Of a DNA stretch of 39,009 nt, positions 9,301 to 16,411 are shown piece by piece (the first letter of the stretch is position 1; every line of letters starts with the position of its first letter). The notes under the pieces are model-generated. The model searched no databases and was not told where the DNA came from. It worked only from the letters and a program-made list of their open reading frames with translations. Source of the DNA: an uncultured Oscillospiraceae bacterium (GTDB lineage Bacteria; Bacillota; Clostridia; Oscillospirales; Oscillospiraceae); NCBI GenBank assembly GCA_934597585.1, contig CAKTSA010000013.1, positions 1-39,009 on the forward strand, in the 5' to 3' direction. The position numbers were made by a program, and so were the translations under genes.

Positions 9301-9803
9301 TGGCGGGCATCGTGACCGCCAGCCGCACCCGCACCACCAAGACGAACAATCTGATGGCCTATGTGGTGGTGGAGGACGAGGCCGCCTCCATCGAGCTGCT
9401 GTGCTTCAGCCGCACCATTGACCAGTGCGGCAGCTATATGGCTGTCAACACCCCGGTGGTGGTGAAGGGCCGCCTGTCGGTGCGGGATGAAAAGCCGCCC
9501 CAGATCATGTGCGACACCATCTATCCCCTGAACACCGGAAGCGTCCCCCTGATGACGGCGGACAGGGCCACGGAGCAGAAGAGCGCGGTGATCTATCTGC
9601 GCTTCCCCGGTATAGACAGCCGGGAGTTCCGCCATATCCGCCTGGTGATGACCATGTTTGAGGGGGAGACCCCGGTGAAGATCCGCATGGCCGACTCGGG
9701 CAAGCTGCTGGCGGGCAAATGCCTGAACCATCCCGCGCTGCTGGCCGAATGCCGCCAGTGGCTGGGTGAGGCCAACGTGGTGGTGCGGGAAACAGAGAAA
9801 TGA
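6312..9803 (+). CDS. dnaE: DNA polymerase III subunit alpha
   Basis: Replicative DNA polymerase III alpha subunit of the DnaE type (1163 residues, close to the length of E. coli DnaE). The N-terminal PHP domain begins AHLHVHTEYSLLDGA and keeps its histidines and acidic residues (ITDHG follows). The polymerase core has GPGRGSAAGS and the catalytic PDIDMDF at residues 395-401, then the YQEQVI and ARRAMSKKK-like stretch. A helix-hairpin-helix region and an OB-fold segment near VVVAGIVTASRTRT complete the usual order. Firmicutes normally also carry PolC; none is in this window. The ATG at 6312 uses a GGAGG SD within the preceding gene. Confidence 0.97.
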   Translation: MAFAHLHVHTEYSLLDGACRIRDLPKLVKEMGQTACAITDHGAMYGAIDFYRACKAEGIHPVIGCEVYVARRTRFDKQHEFDTESRHLVLLCKDETGYRNLSYMVSQAYIEGFYIKPRIDLDLLRAHSEGLIGLSACLAGEIPRRIINGDYDGAKAYALEMQSILGEGNFYLELQDHGIADQTTVNRALLRLHNETGIPLVCTNDAHYLRKEDAESHDVLLCIQTGKTVDDENRMRYEPQNFYLRSTEEMEALFSGYPDAVENTQRIADRCQLEFTFGKYHLPEFKLPPGYDSPTYLRKLCNEGFVRCYGDRKPEYRQQLEYELDMIEKMGFTDYFLIVSDFVNYARKAGIPVGPGRGSAAGSMVAYCLHITDIDPMQYQLYFERFLNPERVSMPDIDMDFGDTRRGEVVDYVRRKYGDDHVAQIVTFGTMAARGAIRDVGRALNMTYAEVDVVAKLVPSGPGALHITLDDALKLSKQLSDLYDGDARVRKLIDTAKALEGMPRHASTHAAGVVITRLPVYEYVPLARNDESIVCQYNMITLEELGLLKMDFLGLRNLTVLDDAVKMVHQYQPDFDLERIPMDDPAVFQMLTEGRTSGVFQMESTGMTGVCLGLKPQSIEDITAIIALYRPGPMESIPRFVACKHDPKLVSYKHPSLEPILRGTYGCIVYQEQVIKIFQELAGYSLGQADMVRRAMSKKKAKDVEREREAFLHGDASRNIKGCVANGIPEETAQAIYDEIYDFANYAFNKAHAVSYAVVAYQTAYFKCHYTKEYMAALLTSVLDNSDKVSEYIAECRNCDIKLLPPDVNRSRDGFTVEEGGIRFGLVAIKNIGRGFIRTLVRERESNGAFRSFQDFCERMFDCGDMNKRAVENLIKAGAFDGLGAFRSQLIQVYEKVLDAIAGSRKVNVEGQLDMFGMAGDSGGALDIPLPNIPEYSATERMFMEKETTGLYLSGHPMSDYRIVAQGLGATPIHDIMADFADEDGPTRFADGQSVVVAGIVTASRTRTTKTNNLMAYVVVEDEAASIELLCFSRTIDQCGSYMAVNTPVVVKGRLSVRDEKPPQIMCDTIYPLNTGSVPLMTADRATEQKSAVIYLRFPGIDSREFRHIRLVMTMFEGETPVKIRMADSGKLLAGKCLNHPALLAECRQWLGEANVVVRETEK

Positions 9804-9835
9804 CACAGGTGCGATAAGGAAGGAAGTGTGAGAGC

Positions 9836-10357
9836 GTGAGCGTTGGTTTTATCCGTGACAAGCTGGAGATCAAATTTCTCATCCTGTATGTGGCCGCCGG
9901 CGTGGCGGAGCCTATGCCGCTGAGCGATATACAGGCTCTGACCATGATCGACGACGGCATCGACTATTTCGATTTCTCCCAGTGTCTCAATGAACTGGTC
10001 AAGACGGAGCATCTGCGGATCAACGGGGAGCAGAAGTATGTCATCACGCCCAAGGGGCTGAAGAACAGCGGGATCTGTCAGTCCAGCCTGCCCCTGTCCG
10101 TCCGGCTGAAGGCGGATAAGCTGATCGCCGCCCACCGCCAGGAGCTGATCCGCCGCGCCCAGGTGCGCTCCCGCGTGGAGCGACGGGAAAACGGCACCTA
10201 CACCGTGGAGCTGGGCCTCAACGACGATGTGGACAACATCATGCAGCTGCAGCTGATGGTGGCCACCAAAGAGATGGCGGAGGATCTGGCCCAGCGCTTC
10301 CAAAAGAACCCCGACCAGGTCTATTTCCAGCTGGTCACCGCTTTGTACGGGGGGTAA
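9836..10357 (+). CDS. DUF4364 family protein
   Basis: Matches the DUF4364 family of Clostridia (173 residues), of unknown function. The N-terminal part (FIRDKLEIKFLILYVA ... MPLSDIQALTM ... FDFSQCLNELVKTEHL) reads like a winged helix of the PadR/MarR sort, followed by a short beta-rich C-terminal domain. A regulatory role is therefore plausible but is inference. The start is a GTG at 9836 behind a GGAAG-type SD. It follows dnaE by 32 bases and appears to end the hprK operon. Confidence 0.8.
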   Translation: MSVGFIRDKLEIKFLILYVAAGVAEPMPLSDIQALTMIDDGIDYFDFSQCLNELVKTEHLRINGEQKYVITPKGLKNSGICQSSLPLSVRLKADKLIAAHRQELIRRAQVRSRVERRENGTYTVELGLNDDVDNIMQLQLMVATKEMAEDLAQRFQKNPDQVYFQLVTALYGG

Positions 10358-10374
10358 GGATGCGTTTACCGTTT

Positions 10375-10450
10375 CGGGGCGATGTGGGCATCGCCCCCTA
10401 CGGACGGCTATTGAAAACACTGCGTAGGGGCCGATGCCTACATCGGCCCG
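10375..10450. repeat. MITE-like inverted repeat element
   Basis: Two near-identical arms face each other. The left arm has a 9-bp hairpin at 10376-10384/10389-10397 (GGGGCGATG with loop TGGG) followed by CCTACG. The right arm, read on the other strand, has a 9-bp hairpin at 10428-10436/10441-10449 (loop CCTA) followed by the same CCCCTACG. The arms flank about 24 bases. It has no coding capacity and sits between the DUF4364 gene and a small membrane protein gene. It resembles the short dispersed palindromic elements common in gut Firmicutes; copy number cannot be judged from this window. Confidence 0.7.
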
Positions 10451-10504
10451 TCCAATAGCAAATGTACCCCTTTGAATCACCACACAACGAACTAGGAGGA
10501 TACT

Positions 10505-10861
10505 ATGACGAAACGTACCATCATCACCCTGCTGATCGCCGCCATGGTGGCGCTGCTGCTGCCGTGGCTTGCCGTCACGCTGGTCCCCGGAGACAGCGGC
10601 ATGGCCGTCATCTTTCTGCTGTTCTTCGCGGTGAACCCCATCACGGCGATCCTGCTGGGGGTTTTCTCCGGCGGCAATGTCCGTGGAGCGTGGTTCCAGC
10701 CGCTGCTGTTCGCCACGCTGTTTCTGCTGGGCGCGTGGGTGCTCTTCACCATGGCTGAAACGGCGTTTGTGCTCTACGCCGTGATCTACCTGCTACTGGG
10801 TTACGCCGCCATGCTGGCGGCAGTCCTGTACCGGCGGAGGCGGACAGGAACCGGACAATAA
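10505..10861 (+). CDS. Small integral membrane protein, unknown family
   Basis: A 118-residue protein I do not recognise. It consists almost wholly of hydrophobic segments, about four membrane spans (around residues 4-26, 34-54, 58-80 and 82-108), ending in a basic tail (RRRRTGTG) that should be cytoplasmic by the positive-inside rule. The ATG follows a clear AGGAGG SD at 10494-10499. It stands alone after the repeat element and ends at a bidirectional terminator. Confidence 0.7.
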   Translation: MTKRTIITLLIAAMVALLLPWLAVTLVPGDSGMAVIFLLFFAVNPITAILLGVFSGGNVRGAWFQPLLFATLFLLGAWVLFTMAETAFVLYAVIYLLLGYAAMLAAVLYRRRRTGTGQ

Positions 10862-10868
10862 AAGATGG

Positions 10869-10905
10869 AAAAATCCCTGCTTCCTTTGGAAACAGGGATT
10901 TTTTT
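10869..10905. terminator. Bidirectional intrinsic terminator
   Basis: AAAAATCCCTG at 10869-10879 pairs with CAGGGATTTTT at 10893-10903, and the loop can pair further (TTCC/GGAA). Runs of T follow on the plus strand and of A precede it, so it can stop the membrane protein gene from the left and queH from the right. The queH stop codon lies inside the T run. Confidence 0.85.
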
Positions 10906-11479
10906 ATCCAACGATATGCTTCAGCGGTTCCTTCAGGTCCTGCTGGATCTGCTTTTGGTAGCGATCCTCCTCGCTGAACACGCAGCCGCAGTATTTCTGC
11001 ATGTAAAAGCCCAGCTCCCGGGCCTCCTGCTGTCCGGCGCGGAAGCCGGGGCGGAAATCCCGGTACAGGAATTTCACGCCGTAGCGCTTACCCATTTCCC
11101 GGGCAATTTCCGCCATCCGCTCATGCTGTTGGTAGGGGCTGACGAACAGGGTGGAGGTAAAGCTGTCAAAGCCGTGCTCGGCGGCGAAGCGGGCGGTCTG
11201 TTCCAACCGCACGGTGTAGCAGTGGCTGCAGCGGTGATCGATATCCGCCGCCACTGCGCGGCAGAAGTCCCGCAGGCCGTAATCCTCCTGCACGATCAGC
11301 TCCATGTTGATGGTGGGGGCGTAGGCCATCAGGGTGTCCCGCCGGGCCTTATATTCCTGATAGGGGTGGATATTGGGGTTGAACCAGTAGGACACCGGCT
11401 CGATCCCCTCGCTGCGCAGCTGGTGGATGCAGGCCACCGAACAGGGGGCGCAGCAGGTATGCATCAGTGTTTTTTCCAT
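10904..11479 (-). CDS. queH: Epoxyqueuosine reductase QueH
   Basis: QueH (former DUF208), which reduces epoxyqueuosine to queuosine in tRNA, replacing cobalamin-dependent QueG. The family's cysteines are present: HTCCAPC at the N-terminus (residues 7-13) and the CGC near the C-terminus (YCGCVFSEEDRY), with the internal SHCYTVRLEQTA motif and SPYQQHE. 191 residues is normal. The frame is open further upstream, but the ATG at 11479 follows an AAGGAGAAG SD and starts the conserved sequence. It overlaps the end of the upstream oxidoreductase gene by 16 bases, implying coupled translation. Confidence 0.92.
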   Translation of the reverse strand: MEKTLMHTCCAPCSVACIHQLRSEGIEPVSYWFNPNIHPYQEYKARRDTLMAYAPTINMELIVQEDYGLRDFCRAVAADIDHRCSHCYTVRLEQTARFAAEHGFDSFTSTLFVSPYQQHERMAEIAREMGKRYGVKFLYRDFRPGFRAGQQEARELGFYMQKYCGCVFSEEDRYQKQIQQDLKEPLKHIVG

Positions 11480-12630
11480 AGCTTCTCCTTCAGCGCCGCC
11501 AGTCCGCCGCCGTCTTTCCTGGCCTGATAGGGCCGGACGGAGAAAAACCGGTCGCACACCTTGCGGAAAGGCAGACGGTCCAGATCCTCGAAGAATCGCT
11601 GCCGGTCCGGCGGCTGCACGGCGGCGCACCGCAGGGCGGCGTTGTCCGCCACAGCTTCCTCCAGTGTGCGCAGCTCCCGCTTCAGGGGCAGCTGGTCGAA
11701 GATGTGGGCGCCCTTCACTGTGTTGATCAGCAGCAGCGACATGCCTGCCTTCTGCTGCTGGGGATAGAAATCCTTGGGGGCGCTGCGGAACGGGGCCATG
11801 GTCAGGTCGCCGGGGCGGTTGGTGTTGGCGTAATCGCAATGGTAGCAGGCGGGACGCAGAAACAGGCGCCGCAGGATGCCGCGCCCCGGCTGGCACTTGC
11901 CCAGAGGTGCGTCAAAGGTGCCGCCCCCCTCGAACCACACCCGGAAGCGGCGGTCCTTTTCCCCCTTCAGCTTATCGCAGAAGTGGACGTCCACCGCCTG
12001 ATGGCGCTTGATGTAGGTCATGGACTCCACGAACCGCGCCCACACGCCGGGGGAGGCTACGCCGCCGCAGGCAAAGTCGCAGGTCAGCAGATTTTCCGGG
12101 TGTTCGCCCAGGAAACGGTACAGGCCGTCCACCTGACAGGGGGTGCCGGAGAACAACACGGACCGGCCCTGGTCCAGGTACATCTGCACCTGCTGGTATG
12201 TCTCGCCCAGCTCGCTCTGGATGGGCTTGGCACCCCGCAGCAGCCGCAGGTCCTCCTTATTCTTCACGGCCATGTGGCGCACGTGGAGCTTTTCGTCCAG
12301 CGCCGCGCCGAACACCACGCCGCCGCCCTCCAGCGTGAATTCCGCCAGGGCGGAGAATACGCCGCCGGCGGTGGAATGGGCGCGGACCGCCTCGTCCTCG
12401 TTCCAGACGGCGAATACCGCCGGGGCACCGCGGACCTCCCGCTGCTTCAGTGCCGGGCACACGTGGGTGCAGTGGCCGCAGCTGACGCAGCCCTCGCTGA
12501 TCTGGGGATAGAGGAAGCCCTCCTTGTCCCGCACCATATGGATGGCGCCCTTGGGACAGCCGCTGGCGCAGGCGCCGCAGCCGGTGCAGCGCTCGTGGGA
12601 CGCCAATTGGGGTCTTGTGTTCTCCGTCAT
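11464..12630 (-). CDS. Ferredoxin-domain FrhB/FdhB-like oxidoreductase
   Basis: Protein of the coenzyme F420 hydrogenase/dehydrogenase beta-subunit family (388 residues). The N-terminus carries a two-cluster ferredoxin fold, CTGCGACASGCP and CVSCGHCTHVCP. The FrhB N- and C-terminal domains follow (AVFAVWNEDE, STAGGVFSAL, VLFSGTPCQVDGLYRFL, then a cysteine-containing PACYHCDYANTNRPGDLT). F420 use is not implied: bacterial homologues are often flavin/iron-sulfur reductases of unknown partner. An in-frame TTG exists at 12648, but that codon overlaps the SD; the ATG at 12630 has an AAGGAGA SD 8 bases upstream. It overlaps queH by 16 bases and could supply electrons to it, which is inference. Confidence 0.85.
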   Translation of the reverse strand: MTENTRPQLASHERCTGCGACASGCPKGAIHMVRDKEGFLYPQISEGCVSCGHCTHVCPALKQREVRGAPAVFAVWNEDEAVRAHSTAGGVFSALAEFTLEGGGVVFGAALDEKLHVRHMAVKNKEDLRLLRGAKPIQSELGETYQQVQMYLDQGRSVLFSGTPCQVDGLYRFLGEHPENLLTCDFACGGVASPGVWARFVESMTYIKRHQAVDVHFCDKLKGEKDRRFRVWFEGGGTFDAPLGKCQPGRGILRRLFLRPACYHCDYANTNRPGDLTMAPFRSAPKDFYPQQQKAGMSLLLINTVKGAHIFDQLPLKRELRTLEEAVADNAALRCAAVQPPDRQRFFEDLDRLPFRKVCDRFFSVRPYQARKDGGGLAALKEKLWKKH

Positions 12631-12668
12631 GGCACAGTCTCCTTGCAAAGCGATGATCTTTCTGGCCT

Positions 12669-12697
12669 ATTGTAGCACAGGCGGGCGGAAATGGCAA
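12669..12697 (-). promoter_or_regulatory. Promoter of the FrhB-like/queH operon
   Basis: Read leftward, -35 TTGCCA is at 12692-12697 and an extended -10 TGCTACAAT has its hexamer at 12669-12674, spacer 17. The start codon is about 30 bases further on. Confidence 0.7.
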
Positions 12698-12753
12698 GTG
12701 GGGCGGGGAGGGGCAGAATTTTCTCTCCGGCGGAAAATATTTCAAAATAACTC

Positions 12754-12784
12754 TTGACACACAATACTATGCGTTGTATAGTAT
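12754..12784 (+). promoter_or_regulatory. Promoter and likely PadR operator
   Basis: -35 TTGACA at 12754-12759 and -10 TATAGT at 12777-12782 are 17 bases apart. A perfect inverted repeat, ATACTAT at 12764-12770 and ATAGTAT at 12778-12784 with a 7-base gap, covers the spacer and the -10. It is well placed for autorepression by the PadR protein encoded next; that assignment is inference. Confidence 0.75.
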
Positions 12785-12806
12785 AACGCGAAAGGGGGCA
12801 TGAAAC

Positions 12807-13133
12807 ATGCTTGACCCACAGATGAAGCGGGGACTGCTGGAGGCCTGCGTCCTCTCGGCGCTGGCACGGGGGGATTCCTACGGCTATAAGATCGTCAAGG
12901 ATCTGTCGGTGTGCGTGCAGGTGTCGGAATCTACGCTGTATCCCATCCTGCGGCGGCTGGAGGGCGCCGGGGCGCTGACAGTGTACAGCGTGGAGCACAA
13001 CAGCCGGCTGCGGAAATTTTACCATTTGACGGAGCAGGGACAGCGGCAGCTGTCCGCCGCCGTGGAGGATTGGAAGGAATTGGAATCTATGTACGAATTT
13101 ATCAGAGGAGGGCTGCGGAATGACCAAGGCTGA
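12807..13133 (+). CDS. PadR-family transcriptional regulator
   Basis: A 108-residue winged-helix repressor of the PadR family (short form without the long C-terminal domain). MKRGLLEACVLSALARGDSYGYKIVKDL and SESTLYPILRRLEGAGAL are the characteristic helix-turn-helix segments, followed by the wing (NSRLRKFYHLTEQGQ). It is the first gene of a three-gene set with DUF1700 and DUF4097 genes, an arrangement common in Firmicutes, and overlaps the DUF1700 gene by 14 bases. The inverted repeat across its own promoter suggests autoregulation. Confidence 0.92.
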   Translation: MLDPQMKRGLLEACVLSALARGDSYGYKIVKDLSVCVQVSESTLYPILRRLEGAGALTVYSVEHNSRLRKFYHLTEQGQRQLSAAVEDWKELESMYEFIRGGLRNDQG

Positions 13134-13719
13134 TTTTTTGCAATTGCTGGAGCGTGCGCTGGCGCAGCTTCCGGAGGAGGAACGCCGGCAGAACCTGGAG
13201 TATTACAGTGAGCTGCTGGACGATATGCTGGAGGAGGGGATGACTGAGGCGGAGGCCACCGCCAAGCTGGGCAGCCCCGGCCAGATCGCCCAGAGCATCC
13301 TGCAGGAGATGCCGCTGTCCAAGCTGGTCAGCACCCGCATGAAGCCACAGAGCGGCTGGACACCTCTGGCCATTATCCTGACGGTGGTGGGCAGTCCCGT
13401 GTGGGTGCCGCTGCTGCTGGCGGCGGCAGCGGTGGTGCTGGGCCTGTTCGTGTCCATCTGGGCGCTGGGCCTGGCGGCGGTGGCGGTGGTGCTGGGCCTG
13501 ACGGTGATCGTGGTGGCCGCGCCCATTGTCGCCATCCGTGCCGCTGTGCTGACGCTGCCCCTGGGGCTTATCCTGTTGGGTGCGGGACTGGTGCTGCTGG
13601 GACTGTGCGTGCTGGGCGGCCTGATGGCGGTGGAGCTGTGTAAGCTGCTGTGGCAGCTGACGGTGTGGCTGGGCCATAAGATTAAGGGCCTGTTCATCCG
13701 GAAGGAGGAGAACGTATGA
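13120..13719 (+). CDS. DUF1700 (HAAS-type) membrane protein
   Basis: A 199-residue protein. The N-terminal 60 residues form the DUF1700/HAAS helical domain (FLQLLERALAQLPEEER, YYSELLDDMLEEGMTEAEA, LGSPGQIAQSIL). The remainder is a string of strongly hydrophobic segments, four to five membrane spans, ending in a basic stretch. HAAS domains are associated with PadR regulators and are thought to sense or modulate envelope state. It overlaps padR by 14 bases and the DUF4097 gene by four, so the three are one translational unit. Confidence 0.88.
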   Translation: MTKADFLQLLERALAQLPEEERRQNLEYYSELLDDMLEEGMTEAEATAKLGSPGQIAQSILQEMPLSKLVSTRMKPQSGWTPLAIILTVVGSPVWVPLLLAAAAVVLGLFVSIWALGLAAVAVVLGLTVIVVAAPIVAIRAAVLTLPLGLILLGAGLVLLGLCVLGGLMAVELCKLLWQLTVWLGHKIKGLFIRKEENV

Positions 13720-14624
13720 AAAAATCAATGAAAGTGACGCTGATCGTGGCGGCGGCCCTGGTGGGGCTGGGATTGTGCCTTGCCACGGTGGGCTTCTGCC
13801 TGGGCGGACGGCTCAGCGACCTGCGGGATCTGCGCTTTGACCCGGCCTCGGGACAGTGGGAGCAGACAGAGGAGACAAGGGACCAGACGGGCGATTATAG
13901 CGGAAGCGACTACTATTTGCCTGCGGGGACGAGCATCACCGCGCTGGACATCGACTGGATCTCCGGTGAAGCGGAGATATTGGTGACCAATGACAGCGAT
14001 ATTCTTGTGAGAGAGCAGTCGGATCGCGGAATATCCGCCTCTTACGCCATGGTGGTGACGGACGAGGACGGCGTGCTGAAGGTGTGGTACGCCGAGGATG
14101 AATTCCTGACGCTGCCGAATTTGCCTCCCAAGAAGTTGGAGGTGCATCTGCCCCGCACCATAGCGGAAAGCCTGACGGAGGTGCGGCTGAGCAGCGTATC
14201 TGCCGACTTCGATGTGGGGGCCCTGACAGTGGCGGAAGCACTGATTTTTGACAGCGTTTCCGGCGACCTGAAGACCGACGCCATCGCGGCGGAGAGCGCC
14301 GACGTGTCGCTGACCACCGTGTCCGGCAGGATCGAGCTGGACGGCAGCTTCCGCCAGGTGACCGGAGAGAGCACCAGCGGCGAGATCGACCTGGCGCTAC
14401 GCAGCAGACCTGAGCAGCTGGATCTGGTCACCGTCAGCGGCGATGTGGATCTGGAGCTGCCCCGGGATGCCGGCTTCACGCTGGACTACAGCACGGTCTC
14501 CGGCGACCTGGAATGCGACTTTGCCGCTAAGCGGAGTGGAGAGAAGCTCATCTGCGGCGACGGCGGGTGCGCGATATCCATCGCCACCACCAGCGGCGAC
14601 CTGGATGTTGAGATGCTCGGATAA
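13716..14624 (+). CDS. DUF4097 family beta-repeat protein
   Basis: A 302-residue protein with one N-terminal membrane segment (residues about 7-28, LIVAAALVGLGLCLATVGFCL) and an extracytoplasmic body. The body is a beta-rich DUF4097 domain with imperfect repeats around SVSGD, TVSGR, TSGEID, TVSGDVDLEL, TVSGDLECDF and TTSGDLDVEM, spaced some 20-25 residues apart, as in a beta-helix or beta-roll. The function is not known; members are put forward as adhesin-like or envelope-stress proteins. It is last in the padR operon and is followed at once by a terminator. Confidence 0.88.
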   Translation: MKKSMKVTLIVAAALVGLGLCLATVGFCLGGRLSDLRDLRFDPASGQWEQTEETRDQTGDYSGSDYYLPAGTSITALDIDWISGEAEILVTNDSDILVREQSDRGISASYAMVVTDEDGVLKVWYAEDEFLTLPNLPPKKLEVHLPRTIAESLTEVRLSSVSADFDVGALTVAEALIFDSVSGDLKTDAIAAESADVSLTTVSGRIELDGSFRQVTGESTSGEIDLALRSRPEQLDLVTVSGDVDLELPRDAGFTLDYSTVSGDLECDFAAKRSGEKLICGDGGCAISIATTSGDLDVEMLG

Positions 14625-14627
14625 CGA

Positions 14628-14660
14628 AAAACACCCTGCAGCAGCGCCGCAGGGTGTTTT
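14628..14660. terminator. Intrinsic terminator between convergent genes
   Basis: AAAACACCCTGC at 14628-14639 pairs with GCAGGGTGTTTT at 14649-14660, a perfect 12-bp stem. Being symmetric, it can serve the DUF4097 gene and putP, whose stop codon is at 14678. Confidence 0.85.
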
Positions 14661-14677
14661 CATATGTAGCAGATTGT

Positions 14678-16228
14678 TTATTTGGTGTTCTTGCACTCGT
14701 CCTTGACCTTGTCAAAGGTGGCCACGGTGTCGGCGTCAGGAGCCTTGGTCAGCAGGGAGACCACCACGATGAACACCAGCGCCACGATGAAGGCGGGCAG
14801 CAGCTCGTAGATGCCCCACGCGCCGCCCATGGGTTTTACCAGGTATTTCCAGATAAACACCATGGTGCCGCCGGAGATCATGCCGACCAGCACGCCCCAC
14901 TTGGTGGTGCGCTTCCAGAACAGCGCCGTCAGCATGGCGGGGGCGAAAGTGGCGCCGAAGCCGGCCCAGGCGAAGGACACGATGGTGAACACGGAGCTGT
15001 TGGGGTCACGGGCCAGGAACACGGCGATGATGGAGATGGCGATGACCGTCACGCGGGCTACCCACATGGTGGCCTTGCTGGACATCTTCACGCCGAAGAC
15101 TTCCTTCACCAGATCCTCGGAAACGCTGGAGGAAGCGGCCAGCAGCTGGCTGTCCGCCGTGGACATGGTGGAGGCCAGAATACCGGCGATGATCAGACCA
15201 GCGGCCAATGCGGCCAGTACGCCGTGGGTGCTCAGCAGGTCGGCGATCTTGACGATAACGGCCTCGGCGGCGCTGGAGGAGCCGAAGGTCTCGATCTCGC
15301 CCGCACGGGACATGGCAAGGCCCACGATACCGATGGTGACGGCCACGGTCATGGAGATGACTACCCAGATGCTGCCGATGCGGCGGGAGATTTTGATTTT
15401 CTTGGCGTCATTGATGCCCATGAAGCGCAGCAGAATGTGGGGCATGCCGAAGTAGCCCAGACCCCAGGCCAGCATGGACAGGGACTTGATGAAGCCGTAA
15501 TCCGTGACTTCGCCGGTGGAGATATTGGTCATCTGCACCAGGCTCAGATAGCCGGGGATGGAACGGGCGTTATCGGTGACAGCGGTCCAGCCGCCGGCCA
15601 CCTCAATGCCAAAGCCCAGCACCACGATCAGGGCGATGGTCATGACGATACTCTGGATCAGGTCGGTGGTGGACACGGCCAGGAAGCCGCCCATGATGGT
15701 GTACAGAATGACCACCGCCGCGCCGATCAGCATGGAGACCATGTAATCGAAGCCGAACAGGCTGTTGAACAGCTTGCCGATGGCGGCAAAGCCGGAGGCG
15801 GTGTAGGGGATGAAGAAGATGAGGATGATCAGGGCGGAGATGCCCAGCAGCACCTTCTTGTCGTCCTTGAAGCGCTTGGAGAAGAACTCCGGCACGGTGA
15901 TGGCATTGATCTCGGCGGAGTAGATGCGCAGCCGCTTTGCCACCAGCAGGAAGTTCAGGTAGGTACCCAGCGCCAAACCGATGGCGGTCCAGGCTGCGTC
16001 GGCAATACCGGTGAAGTACGCCACGCCGGGCAGACCCATCAGCAGCCAGGAGCTCATGTCGCTGGCCTCGGCGCTCATGGCCGTGACCACGGGGCCCAGC
16101 TGGCGGCCGCCCAGATAGAAGCTGTCCGCGCCGCCCTTGCTGGCGCGGGAGTAGGCCACGCCTACGAACACCATGGCGATGAGATACACCGCAATGGCGA
16201 TGATGATACAGATTTGTGCAGATGTCAT
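14678..16228 (-). CDS. putP: Sodium/proline symporter
   Basis: Sodium:solute symporter (SSS family) of the PutP type, 516 residues with about 13 membrane spans. Recognisable parts are the N-terminal DSFYLGGRQLGP, the sodium-site region MSAEASDMSSWLLMGLPG, AWTAIGLALGTYLNFLLVAKRLR, the TVPEFFSKRF loop and the later STMSTADSQLLAASSS helix. These match PutP closely, so proline uptake, for nutrition or osmoprotection, is the best call; substrate is inferred from family resemblance. The gene stands alone behind a promoter and a 38-base palindrome and is convergent with the padR operon. Confidence 0.93.
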   Translation of the reverse strand: MTSAQICIIIAIAVYLIAMVFVGVAYSRASKGGADSFYLGGRQLGPVVTAMSAEASDMSSWLLMGLPGVAYFTGIADAAWTAIGLALGTYLNFLLVAKRLRIYSAEINAITVPEFFSKRFKDDKKVLLGISALIILIFFIPYTASGFAAIGKLFNSLFGFDYMVSMLIGAAVVILYTIMGGFLAVSTTDLIQSIVMTIALIVVLGFGIEVAGGWTAVTDNARSIPGYLSLVQMTNISTGEVTDYGFIKSLSMLAWGLGYFGMPHILLRFMGINDAKKIKISRRIGSIWVVISMTVAVTIGIVGLAMSRAGEIETFGSSSAAEAVIVKIADLLSTHGVLAALAAGLIIAGILASTMSTADSQLLAASSSVSEDLVKEVFGVKMSSKATMWVARVTVIAISIIAVFLARDPNSSVFTIVSFAWAGFGATFAPAMLTALFWKRTTKWGVLVGMISGGTMVFIWKYLVKPMGGAWGIYELLPAFIVALVFIVVVSLLTKAPDADTVATFDKVKDECKNTK

Positions 16229-16260
16229 GTTTGGAACCTCTCTTTCGTCTAACGAGAGCT

Positions 16261-16289
16261 AATATAGCATACTTTTAACTAGACGTAAA
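16261..16289 (-). promoter_or_regulatory. Likely putP promoter
   Basis: Read leftward, -35 TTTACG (16284-16289) and -10 TATATT (16261-16266) are 17 bases apart, about 35 bases before the putP start. It abuts the palindrome at 16292-16329. Confidence 0.55.
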
Positions 16290-16291
16290 TA

Positions 16292-16329
16292 CAGAATCAG
16301 GTATAGAACGAGTTCTATACCTGATTCTG
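16292..16329. repeat. 38-base palindrome upstream of putP
   Basis: An 18-base arm at 16292-16309 is a perfect inverted copy of 16312-16329, with only GA between. It lies directly upstream of the putP -35 and downstream of the TetR gene. It may be an operator (for this TetR protein or another regulator). No T run follows on either strand, so a terminator is less likely. Confidence 0.75.
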
Positions 16330-16411
16330 CTAAATATGTGTAAAGATGTTGTAACTACAGGAAAAATAAATAGACGATTTGTGAATCTGATAGGAGACGG
16401 AAAAATAAATT

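Noticed and set aside
6069..9806. A 1245-codon open frame on the minus strand.
   Set aside because: It lies antisense to dnaE, whose motifs are certain. Such long antisense frames arise from G+C-rich codon use; its product is repetitive in His/Gln/Leu/Val and has no SD or known motif.
11464..12630. Evidence for F420 metabolism from the FrhB-like gene and the CofD-like glmR gene.
   Set aside because: glmR is in its standard rapZ-whiA context and FrhB-like proteins occur widely without F420. No F420 biosynthesis gene is in view.
14654..16252. A 532-codon rightward frame opposite putP.
   Set aside because: Antisense shadow of putP with low-complexity Gly/His/Asp sequence; PutP motifs on the minus strand are clear.
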